From a virus: DNA of 46,979 nt. The notes below the pieces were generated by a model. It saw only the letters and a list, made by a program, of their open reading frames with translations. It did no database searches and was not told the origin of the DNA. The stretch covers positions 1-46,979 of IMG/VR virus record IMGVR_UViG_3300045996_001067. One strand, written 5' to 3'. Position numbers and translations under genes: made by a program. Positions 14,660-20,331 of this stretch are shown here, in pieces (positions within the stretch are counted from its first letter, which is position 1; each line of letters starts with the position of its first letter).

Positions 14660-14696
14660 CCTCCATTCGTGGGTGACTGACGCCCCCGAAGGGGCG
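14660..14696 (-). repeat. Intergenic cassette repeat, copy 6
   Basis: Hairpin CGCCCC-TTCG-GGGGCG (14681-14686 with 14691-14696) gives a UUCG tetraloop closed by C-G in the transcript, then CGTCAGTCACCC and a weaker GAATGGAGG ribosome site. Confidence 0.8.
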
Positions 14697-14701
14697 GTGG
14701 A

Positions 14702-15481
14702 TCAGCTGCCGAGCAGCTCGATGAACACGTGCCCGCGCATCCGCTCGACGTTGAAGCCGACGTAGACCGCGGCGTCCTTTCGCACCCAGCCGCGGCTGGC
14801 GTGGTAGTGCAGGTTCAGCTTCACGTCCGCGTCGTAAGGACTCCGCGGCTCGCCCTTCCAGAAGACGAGATCGTCGGGTGCGTACGAGTCGTCGTCGGCG
14901 GGGTAGTCGAAGGCGTGGCTGAAGCCACGCTGCTTCATCGAGCTGATCACGCCGTTGAGCGTGTTCAGCAGCTCAGGCTCGCGGGCGCGGGCCAGCTTCA
15001 GCTCCAGCTTCGCCTGCTCCTCCCGCTGGATCTTCGCCCGCACGCTGTCGGCCTTCTCCTGCTCGTACTCGGCCCAGGTGGAGACGAAGCAGCCGCCGTT
15101 CTCCAGCGCGACCCGCGTCACCATCCGCGGCTCGACGCCCTCGCCTTCGGCCTCGTACTCCTCGACCGGCACGAACTCGCTGTAGCCGCGCCCGTAGCCG
15201 GTCGTGACGTACTCGCCGGACGGGGAGATCTTCCCCCGCTTCACCGGCTCCGCCAGCTCGACGATCATGCCGCGCAGCACCAGGCGGCGCTCCTGCGGAT
15301 TGTCGTGGCGGCTGTAGCTGAAGCGGGCGCCGCCGACGACCTTGAACGTCTCGACGATCTCGCCGCCGATCTCGACCAGCTTCGCCTTCACCGGCTCGCT
15401 CCTGCGGTAGCTGGAACGGGCCTCGGACGGGCTGAAGAAGACGGCGTACTCCTCGCCGACCTTCAGGTCTGACTTCCTCAT
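14702..15481 (-). CDS. Hypothetical protein
   Basis: A 259-aa protein from ATG 15481. The N-terminal half is beta-rich (VGEEYAVFFSPSEARSSYRRSEPVKAKLVEIGGEIVETFKVV), then a helical, Lys/Glu-rich middle (AEYEQEKADSVRAKIQREEQAKLELKLARAREPELLN) and a final strand-rich part. It may be a barrel domain plus coiled coil. No motif is recognised; the complete frame with array signals on both sides supports expression. Confidence 0.65.
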   Translation of the reverse strand: MRKSDLKVGEEYAVFFSPSEARSSYRRSEPVKAKLVEIGGEIVETFKVVGGARFSYSRHDNPQERRLVLRGMIVELAEPVKRGKISPSGEYVTTGYGRGYSEFVPVEEYEAEGEGVEPRMVTRVALENGGCFVSTWAEYEQEKADSVRAKIQREEQAKLELKLARAREPELLNTLNGVISSMKQRGFSHAFDYPADDDSYAPDDLVFWKGEPRSPYDADVKLNLHYHASRGWVRKDAAVYVGFNVERMRGHVFIELLGS

Positions 15482-15487
15482 GGGAAG

Positions 15488-15526
15488 CCTCCTCTCTGTG
15501 GGTTGACTGACGCCCCCGGAGGGGCG
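15488..15526 (-). repeat. Intergenic cassette repeat, copy 7
   Basis: Hairpin CGCCCC-TCCG-GGGGCG (15511-15516 with 15521-15526), a UNCG-type loop, then CGTCAGTCAACCC and a longer spacer before GAGGAGGC. The upstream gene ends in the conserved TAGCACC. Confidence 0.8.
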
Positions 15527-15531
15527 TGGTG

Positions 15532-15843
15532 CTACCAGCGTCCAGCGTCGCCGGGCAGGGCCTTCAGGTCGCCCGGCGCGTAGCCGGTGCCGACGGGGTC
15601 GTAGGGGCCGAAGTCCTCGATCGGCTGCTCGCCGTCGGGCGCCTGGAGGCCGACCAGCGGCCGGGCGTACTCGTCGAGCGGCCCGTGCGCCAGGAACCGC
15701 TCCAGGATGCTGAGGAAGCGGTCGCCGACGATGCCGACGTCCGGGGCGCGGACGAGCTGCGCGTGCAGCTGCCCGGCCGTCTCTCGGTCGATCTCGACGT
15801 TGAGGATGTCCCGGTCGAACGGGGTGAGCGAAGCGTGAAGCAT
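15532..15843 (-). CDS. Hypothetical protein
   Basis: A 103-aa protein from ATG 15843. MLHASLTPFDRDILNVEIDRETAGQLHAQLVRAPDVGIVGDRFLSILERFL is folded-looking; the C-terminal part is Pro/Gly/Asp-rich. It ends in TAG followed by the conserved CACC. Not recognised. Confidence 0.65.
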   Translation of the reverse strand: MLHASLTPFDRDILNVEIDRETAGQLHAQLVRAPDVGIVGDRFLSILERFLAHGPLDEYARPLVGLQAPDGEQPIEDFGPYDPVGTGYAPGDLKALPGDAGRW

Positions 15844-15847
15844 GGCT

Positions 15848-15892
15848 CCTCCTTCGTGGGTGACTGACGGCCCGGCCTCCAGCAACCGGGCC
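15848..15892 (-). repeat. Intergenic cassette repeat, copy 8
   Basis: Hairpin GGCCCGG/CCGGGCC (15869-15875 with 15886-15892) with a 10-nt loop, then CGTCAGTCACCC and GAAGGAGG. Confidence 0.8.
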
Positions 15893-15904
15893 TGCGTATC
15901 TCGT

Positions 15905-16168
15905 TCAGCCGTTCGTGTCGCTCACCCCCTCGCAGTCGCGGGTGACGCGGAGCCTGCCTGCGCTCCAGACGCGGCCGTCGGTGAAGACGCGGCACGCCAG
16001 GCGCTGCCCGCAGCCTGGGCAGTGGGCGGCGGCGGTGAGGCCGTCGGCGTCCGACCCGTAGCTCCAGGTCGGCGCGTGGCCGCGCTGCCTCGCCAGCTCG
16101 TCCTCGATCGAGACGATGCGGCCCAGCTCGCGCTCGTTGTGGATCACCTGCTCCTCAGTGGCAGACAT
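15905..16168 (-). CDS. Small zinc-knuckle protein
   Basis: An 87-aa protein from ATG 16168. A coiled-coil-like start (SATEEQVIHNERELGRIVSIEDELARQRG) is followed by HCPGCGQRLACRVF and a later cysteine (VTRDCEG), a possible zinc site. Unknown role. Confidence 0.65.
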   Translation of the reverse strand: MSATEEQVIHNERELGRIVSIEDELARQRGHAPTWSYGSDADGLTAAAHCPGCGQRLACRVFTDGRVWSAGRLRVTRDCEGVSDTNG

Positions 16169-16173
16169 CGGAT

Positions 16174-16208
16174 CCTCCTTCGGGTTGACTGACGCCCCCG
16201 AAGGGGCG
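16174..16208 (-). repeat. Intergenic cassette repeat, copy 9
   Basis: Hairpin CGCCCC-TTCG-GGGGCG (16193-16198 with 16203-16208), UUCG loop, then CGTCAGTCAACCC and GAAGGAGG. It follows TAGCACC of the upstream gene and is nearly identical to copy 6. Confidence 0.85.
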
Positions 16209-16212
16209 GGTG

Positions 16213-16491
16213 CTACTCGGCGACCGTGAGCAGGTCGAGGATGATCGCGTGCGCCTCGCCGATCGGGATCGAGCGGCCCTGCTGTCCGTCGTGGACGGCG
16301 ATGCTGAAGCGGCCGTCGGTGGCGTAGTCGAGGATGGTCGACAGCGCGCGTGCCGCCCGCAGCGTCTGGGTGGCCTGCGGGGCGGCGTCGTGCGAGACGC
16401 CGAGGGCGTTTCGGACGTCCCTCCGTGCTTCCTTGCGGGCCGTGGCTGAGTGGCGTCGTGCGAGCGTCTCTGCGTCCTTGCGCGTGAGCAT
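16213..16491 (-). CDS. Hypothetical protein
   Basis: A 92-aa protein from ATG 16491. A basic helical N-terminus (MLTRKDAETLARRHSATARKEARRDVRNALG) precedes a mixed domain (ALSTILDYATDGRFSIAVHDGQQGRSIPIGEAHAIILDLL). Basic charge suggests nucleic-acid contact, but no motif is recognised. Confidence 0.65.
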   Translation of the reverse strand: MLTRKDAETLARRHSATARKEARRDVRNALGVSHDAAPQATQTLRAARALSTILDYATDGRFSIAVHDGQQGRSIPIGEAHAIILDLLTVAE

Positions 16492-16497
16492 GATGCT

Positions 16498-16539
16498 CCT
16501 CCTTGGGTTGACTGACGCCCCTGGTGTCTCCCAGGGGCG
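16498..16539 (-). repeat. Intergenic cassette repeat, copy 10
   Basis: Hairpin CGCCCCTGG/CCAGGGGCG (16516-16524 with 16531-16539), a 9-bp stem with a 6-nt loop, then CGTCAGTCAACCC and AAGGAGG. Confidence 0.8.
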
Positions 16540-16545
16540 GCGGCG

Positions 16546-16812
16546 CTACCGCCTCGATGCGATCTCGCGGTCGACGGCCTCGTAGGCGATGTCCGAGACG
16601 TCGGTCGCCTTCACGTTCGCCCAGCGGTCGCTGTTCAGCAGCCGGGCCGCCACGACCTCCGTAGCCTCCAGCCGCAGTCCGTCGACGTCGTCGCCGCACG
16701 TGCTGGCGAGCTGCTCGACGGCCTCCGTCGCGAAGCTGGCGATCCGGTCGGCCCACGCTGTCTCCAGGCCGGTGACGTTCTGCTCGTAGGCGATCTCTCG
16801 ATCGGTGAGCAT
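16546..16812 (-). CDS. Hypothetical protein
   Basis: An 88-aa protein from ATG 16812, mostly helical and acidic: LTDREIAYEQNVTGLETAWADRIASFATEAVEQLASTCGDDVDGLRLEATEVVAARLL. It ends in the conserved-type stop TAGCGCC. Not recognised. Confidence 0.65.
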   Translation of the reverse strand: MLTDREIAYEQNVTGLETAWADRIASFATEAVEQLASTCGDDVDGLRLEATEVVAARLLNSDRWANVKATDVSDIAYEAVDREIASRR

Positions 16813-16816
16813 GGCT

Positions 16817-16886
16817 CCTCCTTCGGGTTGACTGACGTCCCCGGCGCGCAGGTGCAGCGCGGGGGACTGACGCCCCGTGAGGGGCG
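16817..16886 (-). repeat. Intergenic cassette repeat, copy 11, with a duplicated hairpin
   Basis: Two hairpins in tandem: CGCCCC/GGGGCG (16871-16876 with 16881-16886) followed in transcription order by CGTCAGTC and a second hairpin GTCCCC/GGGGAC (16837-16842 with 16862-16867, plus inner GCGC pairs), then CGTCAGTCAACCC and GAAGGAGG. It looks like two units fused after loss of the gene between them. Confidence 0.75.
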
Positions 16887-16889
16887 GTG

Positions 16890-17180
16890 CTACAGGCTGC
16901 GCTCCCGGACGCGGTGGGCGTACGGGGCTGGCCGCTTCACGCCGACGAACCCACGCTCGCGCAGGTGCCGCTCGGCGTCCTCGGCGCCGTTGTAGGCGCG
17001 GTACGCCTCGACGCGCTCGGTGTGGAAGTAGCCGCCGTCCGGGACGCGCCGGATGTCGACCCACGTCTCGCCGATCGAGTCGACGTAGACGCGCGCCTCG
17101 TTGCCGTTCGGGTGGGCGATCGTGAACAGGTCGCCGCTCCAGGCCCAGTGCGTGCCGAGGTATGTCAGGGTGACGGGCAT
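16890..17180 (-). CDS. Hypothetical protein
   Basis: A 96-aa protein from ATG 17180. MPVTLTYLGTHWAWSGDLFTIAHPNGNEARVYVDSIGETWVDIRRV is beta-rich; the second half (VEAYRAYNGAEDAERHLRERGFVG) is helical. It ends TAGCACC. Not recognised. Confidence 0.65.
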   Translation of the reverse strand: MPVTLTYLGTHWAWSGDLFTIAHPNGNEARVYVDSIGETWVDIRRVPDGGYFHTERVEAYRAYNGAEDAERHLRERGFVGVKRPAPYAHRVRERSL

Positions 17181-17184
17181 GTCT

Positions 17185-17218
17185 CCTCCTTGGGTTGACT
17201 GACGGCCCCGTGGGGCCG
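17185..17218 (-). repeat. Intergenic cassette repeat, copy 12
   Basis: Compact hairpin CGGCCCC/GGGGCCG (17203-17209 with 17212-17218), then CGTCAGTCAACCC and AAGGAGG. Preceded by TAGCACC. Confidence 0.8.
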
Positions 17219-17223
17219 TGGTG

Positions 17224-17400
17224 CTAGCTGAAGCTGACGCGCAGGCCGTAGCTCTGAGCGATGACGGCGGCCGCCTCGCGGTTCGTCAGGCCCGCGGCCT
17301 TCGCGAACGTCTGGACGGCAAGCCTGGCCTGCTCGGATGCCAGGGCCGGGTACTGCGCGCTCGTGAGTGTGTGGTTCTCGACGATGACGGGGGAAAGCAT
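17224..17400 (-). CDS. Small hypothetical protein
   Basis: A 58-aa protein from ATG 17400 with array signals at both ends (ribosome site upstream; stop TAGCACC and hairpin downstream), which is the main reason for calling it. Sequence MLSPVIVENHTLTSAQYPAL ... FAKAAGLTNREAAAVIAQSYGLRVSFS, helical, with a faint HTH-like look (LTNREAAAVIAQSYG). Function unknown. Confidence 0.65.
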   Translation of the reverse strand: MLSPVIVENHTLTSAQYPALASEQARLAVQTFAKAAGLTNREAAAVIAQSYGLRVSFS

Positions 17401-17404
17401 GGCT

Positions 17405-17442
17405 CCTCCTCTGGTGGGTGACTGACGCCCGCCGGAGCGGGC
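17405..17442 (-). repeat. Intergenic cassette repeat, copy 13
   Basis: Hairpin GCCCGC-TCCG-GCGGGC (17427-17432 with 17437-17442), UNCG-type loop, then CGTCAGTCACCC and AGAGGAGG. Follows TAGCAC of the upstream gene. Confidence 0.8.
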
Positions 17443-17448
17443 CTCGTG

Positions 17449-17802
17449 CTACGCGGCGGCTGCTTCGAGCCACGGTGCGACCATGCCGTCCGGGACGCGG
17501 CGGCGGGTCTGCTCGTAGAAGTCGGCGCGGTTCTTGTAGTAGGTGGCGTGCATGTCGGGGTCGATCTCGTACAGGGCGGCGAGCCAGAGGCCCCAGTCGT
17601 CCCAGGTGGCGGCGTAGTCGTAGCCTGCGCCGGTCTGGCCGCTGTTCTTCTTCCGGGTGTGCCGTGCGCCCAGGCCGGTCAAGCTGACCTCGAACGCCCG
17701 CGCCCGCTTCCTGCTCCCATGCTCCATGACCTCGGCGTCGACGTCGCGCGGCAGGGCCGCGAAGATGTCGGTGCGAGTGATGATGTCGGAGTGGAGACGC
17801 AT
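17449..17802 (-). CDS. Conserved actinophage-type hypothetical protein
   Basis: A 117-aa protein from ATG 17802, the promoter-proximal gene of the array. MRLHSDIITRTDIFAALPRDVDAEVMEHGSRKRARAFEVSLTG, then YAATWDDWGLWLAALYEIDPDMHATYYKNRADFYEQT, recalls a small protein widespread in actinophages and mobile elements: H-S start, HGSRxRxxAFEV, YAATxDEWG. Its function is unknown to me. Confidence 0.7.
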   Translation of the reverse strand: MRLHSDIITRTDIFAALPRDVDAEVMEHGSRKRARAFEVSLTGLGARHTRKKNSGQTGAGYDYAATWDDWGLWLAALYEIDPDMHATYYKNRADFYEQTRRRVPDGMVAPWLEAAAA

Positions 17803-17809
17803 GGTGGTT

Positions 17810-17854
17810 CCTCCTTCGGTGGGTTGACTGACGCCCGGTTAGTCAGGCCGGGCG
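17810..17854 (-). repeat. Intergenic cassette repeat, copy 14 (first in the transcript)
   Basis: Hairpin CGCCCGG/CCGGGCG (17832-17838 with 17848-17854) in the leader, then CGTCAGTCAACCC, a short insertion, and GAAGGAGG. No gene ends at this hairpin, so the hairpin is not only a gene-end terminator here. Confidence 0.8.
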
Positions 17855-18169
17855 GATCGTGCGCGCTCCTCGGTGCCCATCGGCGGCCGAGGTTGGTGAC
17901 GGGGGCGCTGCTCCCGCCGTTTCGGTGGTTCCCAGGGCCGACTGCTCGCGATCGTCCACCGTTAGTAGGCAGTTGCCTTCTAACCCGTGTCCGGTCTTCA
18001 GAGTCACCGATCGCTCGGCCCTTGAATCTCCTCCCGCTCCCCCCGCTCGTCACGAGGCCGGAGAGACGTACTGGCCCGTTGCCCGGCGATCGCTCCTCGC
18101 GCCCCGGTGAACCATTCTGTCCCCGTCCGCCCCTCCCGATTCAGCTGCTCGTTCGGTGCGGCATGGGGG
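17855..18169 (-). other. Untranslated leader of the leftward array
   Basis: About 315 nt between the leftward promoter and the first cassette. No frame has both a start with a ribosome site and coding-like composition. It contains the palindrome at 17961-17984. It could carry regulatory RNA structure. Confidence 0.5.
17961..17984. promoter_or_regulatory. Near-perfect palindrome, candidate operator
   Basis: GTTAGTAGGCA and TGCCTTCTAAC are inverted repeats matching at 10 of 11 positions around a central GT. The site is AT-richer than its surroundings and lies about 180 nt downstream of the leftward start point. Confidence 0.5.
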
Positions 18170-18198
18170 ACAATAGACCCGGCCGAATCAGCCGTCAA
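18170..18198 (-). promoter_or_regulatory. Strong leftward sigma70-type promoter
   Basis: Minus strand: TTGACG (18193-18198), a 17-nt spacer, TATTGT (18170-18175). It is the best promoter for the array. The 12-nt stretch CCACTTGACGGC over its -35 is shared with the rightward promoter at 19201. Confidence 0.75.
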
Positions 18199-18245
18199 GT
18201 GGAAATGTCGCTATTTGCGGGTTTTTTCTTTCAGATTGGCTCAAC
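18199..18245. promoter_or_regulatory. AT-rich tract upstream of the leftward -35
   Basis: A locally AT-rich stretch with an A-run on the minus strand (AAAGAAAAAACCC), directly upstream of the TTGACG box, in the position of an UP element. On the plus strand it ends in a T-run after a short CGC/GCG pairing, so a weak terminator is an alternative. Confidence 0.35.
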
Positions 18246-18276
18246 CATGCGGCCTCGTGCCGTCCGCCGCGGCAGG

Positions 18277-18282
18277 TAGACT
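18277..18282 (+). promoter_or_regulatory. Candidate -10 of a very short leader transcript
   Basis: TAGACT followed by 7 nt (GGCCGGG) and ATG 18290. The same hexamer and gap occur before the amidase gene (21929). The -35 region is weak. Confidence 0.5.
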
Positions 18283-18289
18283 GGCCGGG

Positions 18290-18316
18290 ATGACATCGAC
18301 CGGGGAGGACTCGTGA
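18290..18316 (+). CDS. Eight-codon leader peptide (possible)
   Basis: ATG ACA TCG ... TGA encodes MTSTGEDS directly after the TAGACT box. Its GGGGAGGA also serves as ribosome site for GTG 18313, and its stop overlaps that start (GTGA). It may couple translation of the membrane protein, or be an untranslated leader. Confidence 0.3.
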   Translation: MTSTGEDS

Positions 18317-18450
18317 TCGCCTTCGTTCTGTTCGCCGCCGCCGCGATCCTGGCGGCAGTCGCGGCCCTGGCATCGACCGGCCTCGACGAAACCCTCTACG
18401 GCCTCGCACTCGCCCTCGTCGCCGCCGGTCTGGCCGTCCAGGCGTACTGA
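18313..18450 (+). CDS. Small membrane protein
   Basis: A 45-aa protein from GTG 18313, behind GGGGAGGACTC. Two hydrophobic segments (VIAFVLFAAAAILAAVAAL and LYGLALALVAAGLAVQ) separated by ASTGLDET suggest a helical hairpin in the membrane. First gene of the rightward unit. Function unknown. Confidence 0.65.
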   Translation: MIAFVLFAAAAILAAVAALASTGLDETLYGLALALVAAGLAVQAY

Positions 18451-18454
18451 CCGC

Positions 18455-19072
18455 GTGAGCGACCACCCGCACGAGCTGGACGACGGCGCCGCTAGCGACC
18501 GGCCGGTCTTCGACCTGGCGTACGCGCTCGACGCCGTCCCCGTCCATGTCACCGTCTCGCCCGACGTCAACCTCGACTCGGAGGATCCCGCACTCGTGGA
18601 GGAGACGGGACGCCGACGGTGCGTAGCGGTGAAGGCGGCAGGCGGCCGGTGCAGCTCGGCGCCGGTTCACTCGCTGATCACGTGCAGCATCCACGGCGGC
18701 CTCGTAGACCCCAGCGAAGGGGGGAGGGCAGTAGCCAGGATCAGGAGGGAAGCCCAGCAGAGCGAGGAGGAGAGGGGGCGGTTGGCCCGCCTCTCCAGCC
18801 GCGACGTGATTCGTGAGGCCCTGGCGGAACGGCACACTCAGCTTCGGGCGACCGTCCACACCCTGCTCGACGCTGCTGCTGCGGGGGATCTCCAGGCTGC
18901 GAAGCTGGTGGGGCCGTACCTGAACCAGGCGCACGGCCTGCCCACTGAGCGGGTGGAGGTCACCACGCCCTCTAGTGGCGCTGATCTCGACGGCATGTCG
19001 ACCGCCGACTTGGAGAAGCTCGTGCGAGAGCAGCGGGCATCCCTTCGGGCCGTCGACGACCAGGCCGCCTGA
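18455..19072 (+). CDS. Possible terminase small subunit (zinc-finger HGG type)
   Basis: A 205-aa protein from GTG 18455, 4 nt after the previous stop. RRRCVAVKAAGGRCSSAPVHSLITCSIHGG matches the Cys/His knuckle with a terminal HGG seen at the start of many actinophage small terminases. Next come a helical block (REALAERHTQLRATVHTLLDAAAAGDLQAAKLV) and HGLPTERVEVTTPSS, followed by an acidic helix, also reminiscent of small terminases. Against this, the gene lies 5.5 kb upstream of the large subunit. A generic zinc-finger DNA-binding protein is the alternative. Confidence 0.45.
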   Translation: MSDHPHELDDGAASDRPVFDLAYALDAVPVHVTVSPDVNLDSEDPALVEETGRRRCVAVKAAGGRCSSAPVHSLITCSIHGGLVDPSEGGRAVARIRREAQQSEEERGRLARLSSRDVIREALAERHTQLRATVHTLLDAAAAGDLQAAKLVGPYLNQAHGLPTERVEVTTPSSGADLDGMSTADLEKLVREQRASLRAVDDQAA

Positions 19073-19200
19073 GCCGGGAAACGATCGCGAGAGGGGGGCA
19101 CCCCCGCGAAGGCGTGGAGCCGCGCGGAGCCTCTGACGGGGCCACCCCACCACATTCTACGCTGGCATCCCCCCTGTCACAACTGTCGCGTTCTGACCAC

Positions 19201-19229
19201 TTGACGGCCGCTAGCGACCCTGCTACGGT
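19201..19229 (+). promoter_or_regulatory. Strong rightward sigma70-type promoter
   Basis: TTGACG (19201-19206), a 17-nt spacer, TACGGT (19224-19229) with extended TGC. The predicted start is about 19236, leaving GGAGGG in the leader before ATG 19260. Confidence 0.75.
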
Positions 19230-19247
19230 GGTTGCAGTGCTAGCGAC
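19210..19247. promoter_or_regulatory. Paired 9-bp direct repeats flanking the -10
   Basis: GCTAGCGAC occurs at 19210-19218 (between the boxes) and 19239-19247 (just past the start point), 29 nt apart. Placement suits a repressor operator. The core GCTAGC is itself palindromic. Confidence 0.45.
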
Positions 19248-19259
19248 TGGAGGGACGTG

Positions 19260-19733
19260 ATGGACACGGATTCTGGAGGGTGGCCGATGCGGGATTCGCT
19301 GGAGGCGTCGGCTGATCGGGACGCGGCGACGGAGTCTCTGACGTGGCGTCGGGAGCGGGAGGATCACGCTCCGGCTTCGGGCGGCGTCATGGCCGACCGG
19401 GCGGCGGCGGAGGCGGTTCTCGACGAGATCAGCTCGCAGGCTTCGCACGCGGCGAATGAGATCCGGCGGATCTGCGAGGAGATCTCGGAGCAGACGGCCC
19501 GGCGCGAGGTCGTGCGGATGGTGAGCAAGGAGATCCTCACCGAGATCGTCCGTGACGAGGTCACGCGGCAGCTGGGCGAGCGGATCAAGGACGACCTGAA
19601 GACGCACGGGGTCGGCGACACGGAGCTGCGGTCGTGCCTGGAGGAGTTCGTCGCGGCCTGGCAGGACTGGGACGGCGACGACGAGGGCCTCGGCAGGGTC
19701 GCGGAGCGCGCGATCGTGCTGCTGTCGGCATGA
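19260..19733 (+). CDS. Coiled-coil hypothetical protein
   Basis: A 157-aa protein; ATG 19260 is preferred over the adjoining GTG 19257 because GGAGGG sits 5 nt away. A low-complexity N-terminus leads into a long helical region (EAVLDEISSQASHAANEIRRICEEISEQTARREVVRMVSKEILTEIV), probably coiled coil, with an acidic C-terminus. First gene after the strong rightward promoter. Function unknown. Confidence 0.65.
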   Translation: MDTDSGGWPMRDSLEASADRDAATESLTWRREREDHAPASGGVMADRAAAEAVLDEISSQASHAANEIRRICEEISEQTARREVVRMVSKEILTEIVRDEVTRQLGERIKDDLKTHGVGDTELRSCLEEFVAAWQDWDGDDEGLGRVAERAIVLLSA

Positions 19734-19897
19734 CCGCCGAGGAGCGCATCCGCTGGCTCGAAGAAACGCTGGAACGGATCCGCGACGACGGCGGCACCGA
19801 CTTCGGCGGCCAGGTGATCGTCGTCGTAGACGACAAGCGGGTCGGCCTGGAGGCGTACATCGACCACGCCCTCTCCGTCAGCCGGGGCGAATCGTGA
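19730..19897 (+). CDS. Small hypothetical protein
   Basis: A 55-aa protein from ATG 19730 (ATGA overlap with the previous stop). TAEERIRWLEETLERIRDDGGTDFGGQVIVVVDDKRVGLEAYIDHAL is a helix followed by a strand. Not recognised; coupled at both ends. Confidence 0.65.
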   Translation: MTAEERIRWLEETLERIRDDGGTDFGGQVIVVVDDKRVGLEAYIDHALSVSRGES

Positions 19898-20331
19898 GCG
19901 CGCTGATGCTCGTCTTCGTCGCGCTCGTCGTCGGCCACCAGCCGGTCGTCGCCTGCGACGCCGACGTCAACCCACCGCCCGGCATCGTGATCCCGCCCGG
20001 CTACGTCGTCGACGGCTGGACGTACCTCGACGGCAGCGAGATCCACCTGCACCCGGAGATCTGCCGCGGATCCCACGCGCCCGTCACGTCGGTGGCGTTC
20101 GCCCGCTCCTTCAACGTCGTCGCCCACGAGTCCTGGCACGCCCGCGGGATCCTCAGCGAAGGCTGCGCGGAGCTGTTCGCCCGGCTCGCCGTCTTCGACT
20201 GGTATCAGCGGGTGTGGCGCAAGCCGTCCCCCTGGCAGCTCTGGGACGGTGTCGCCGACTACAGCGACACGAAGCCGCCGGAGTACCGCACCTTCGACCT
20301 GACCTGCCTCCCCGCCCTGCTCGATGGGTAA
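19894..20331 (+). CDS. Predicted secreted zinc metallopeptidase (HESWH)
   Basis: A 145-aa protein from GTG 19894 (GTGA overlap). Residues 1-20 are hydrophobic with a possible cleavage site before CDAD, so it is probably exported. H78-E79-S80-W81-H82 is the HExxH zinc motif in VVAHESWHARGILSEGCAELFAR; E89 or E93 could be the third ligand. The family resembles short actinomycetal exported proteins with a HESxH...E pattern. Four cysteines outside the motif (C21, C57, C91, C138) could form disulfides. Substrate unknown; an early-expressed exported peptidase might act on surface proteins or peptidoglycan crosslinks. Confidence 0.65.
   Translation: MSALMLVFVALVVGHQPVVACDADVNPPPGIVIPPGYVVDGWTYLDGSEIHLHPEICRGSHAPVTSVAFARSFNVVAHESWHARGILSEGCAELFARLAVFDWYQRVWRKPSPWQLWDGVADYSDTKPPEYRTFDLTCLPALLDG

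Noticed and set aside
12057-17854. Possible CRISPR array from the regular repeats
   Set aside because: Spacing is 150-1100 nt, each interval is a complete gene, and no cas1/cas2 genes are present.
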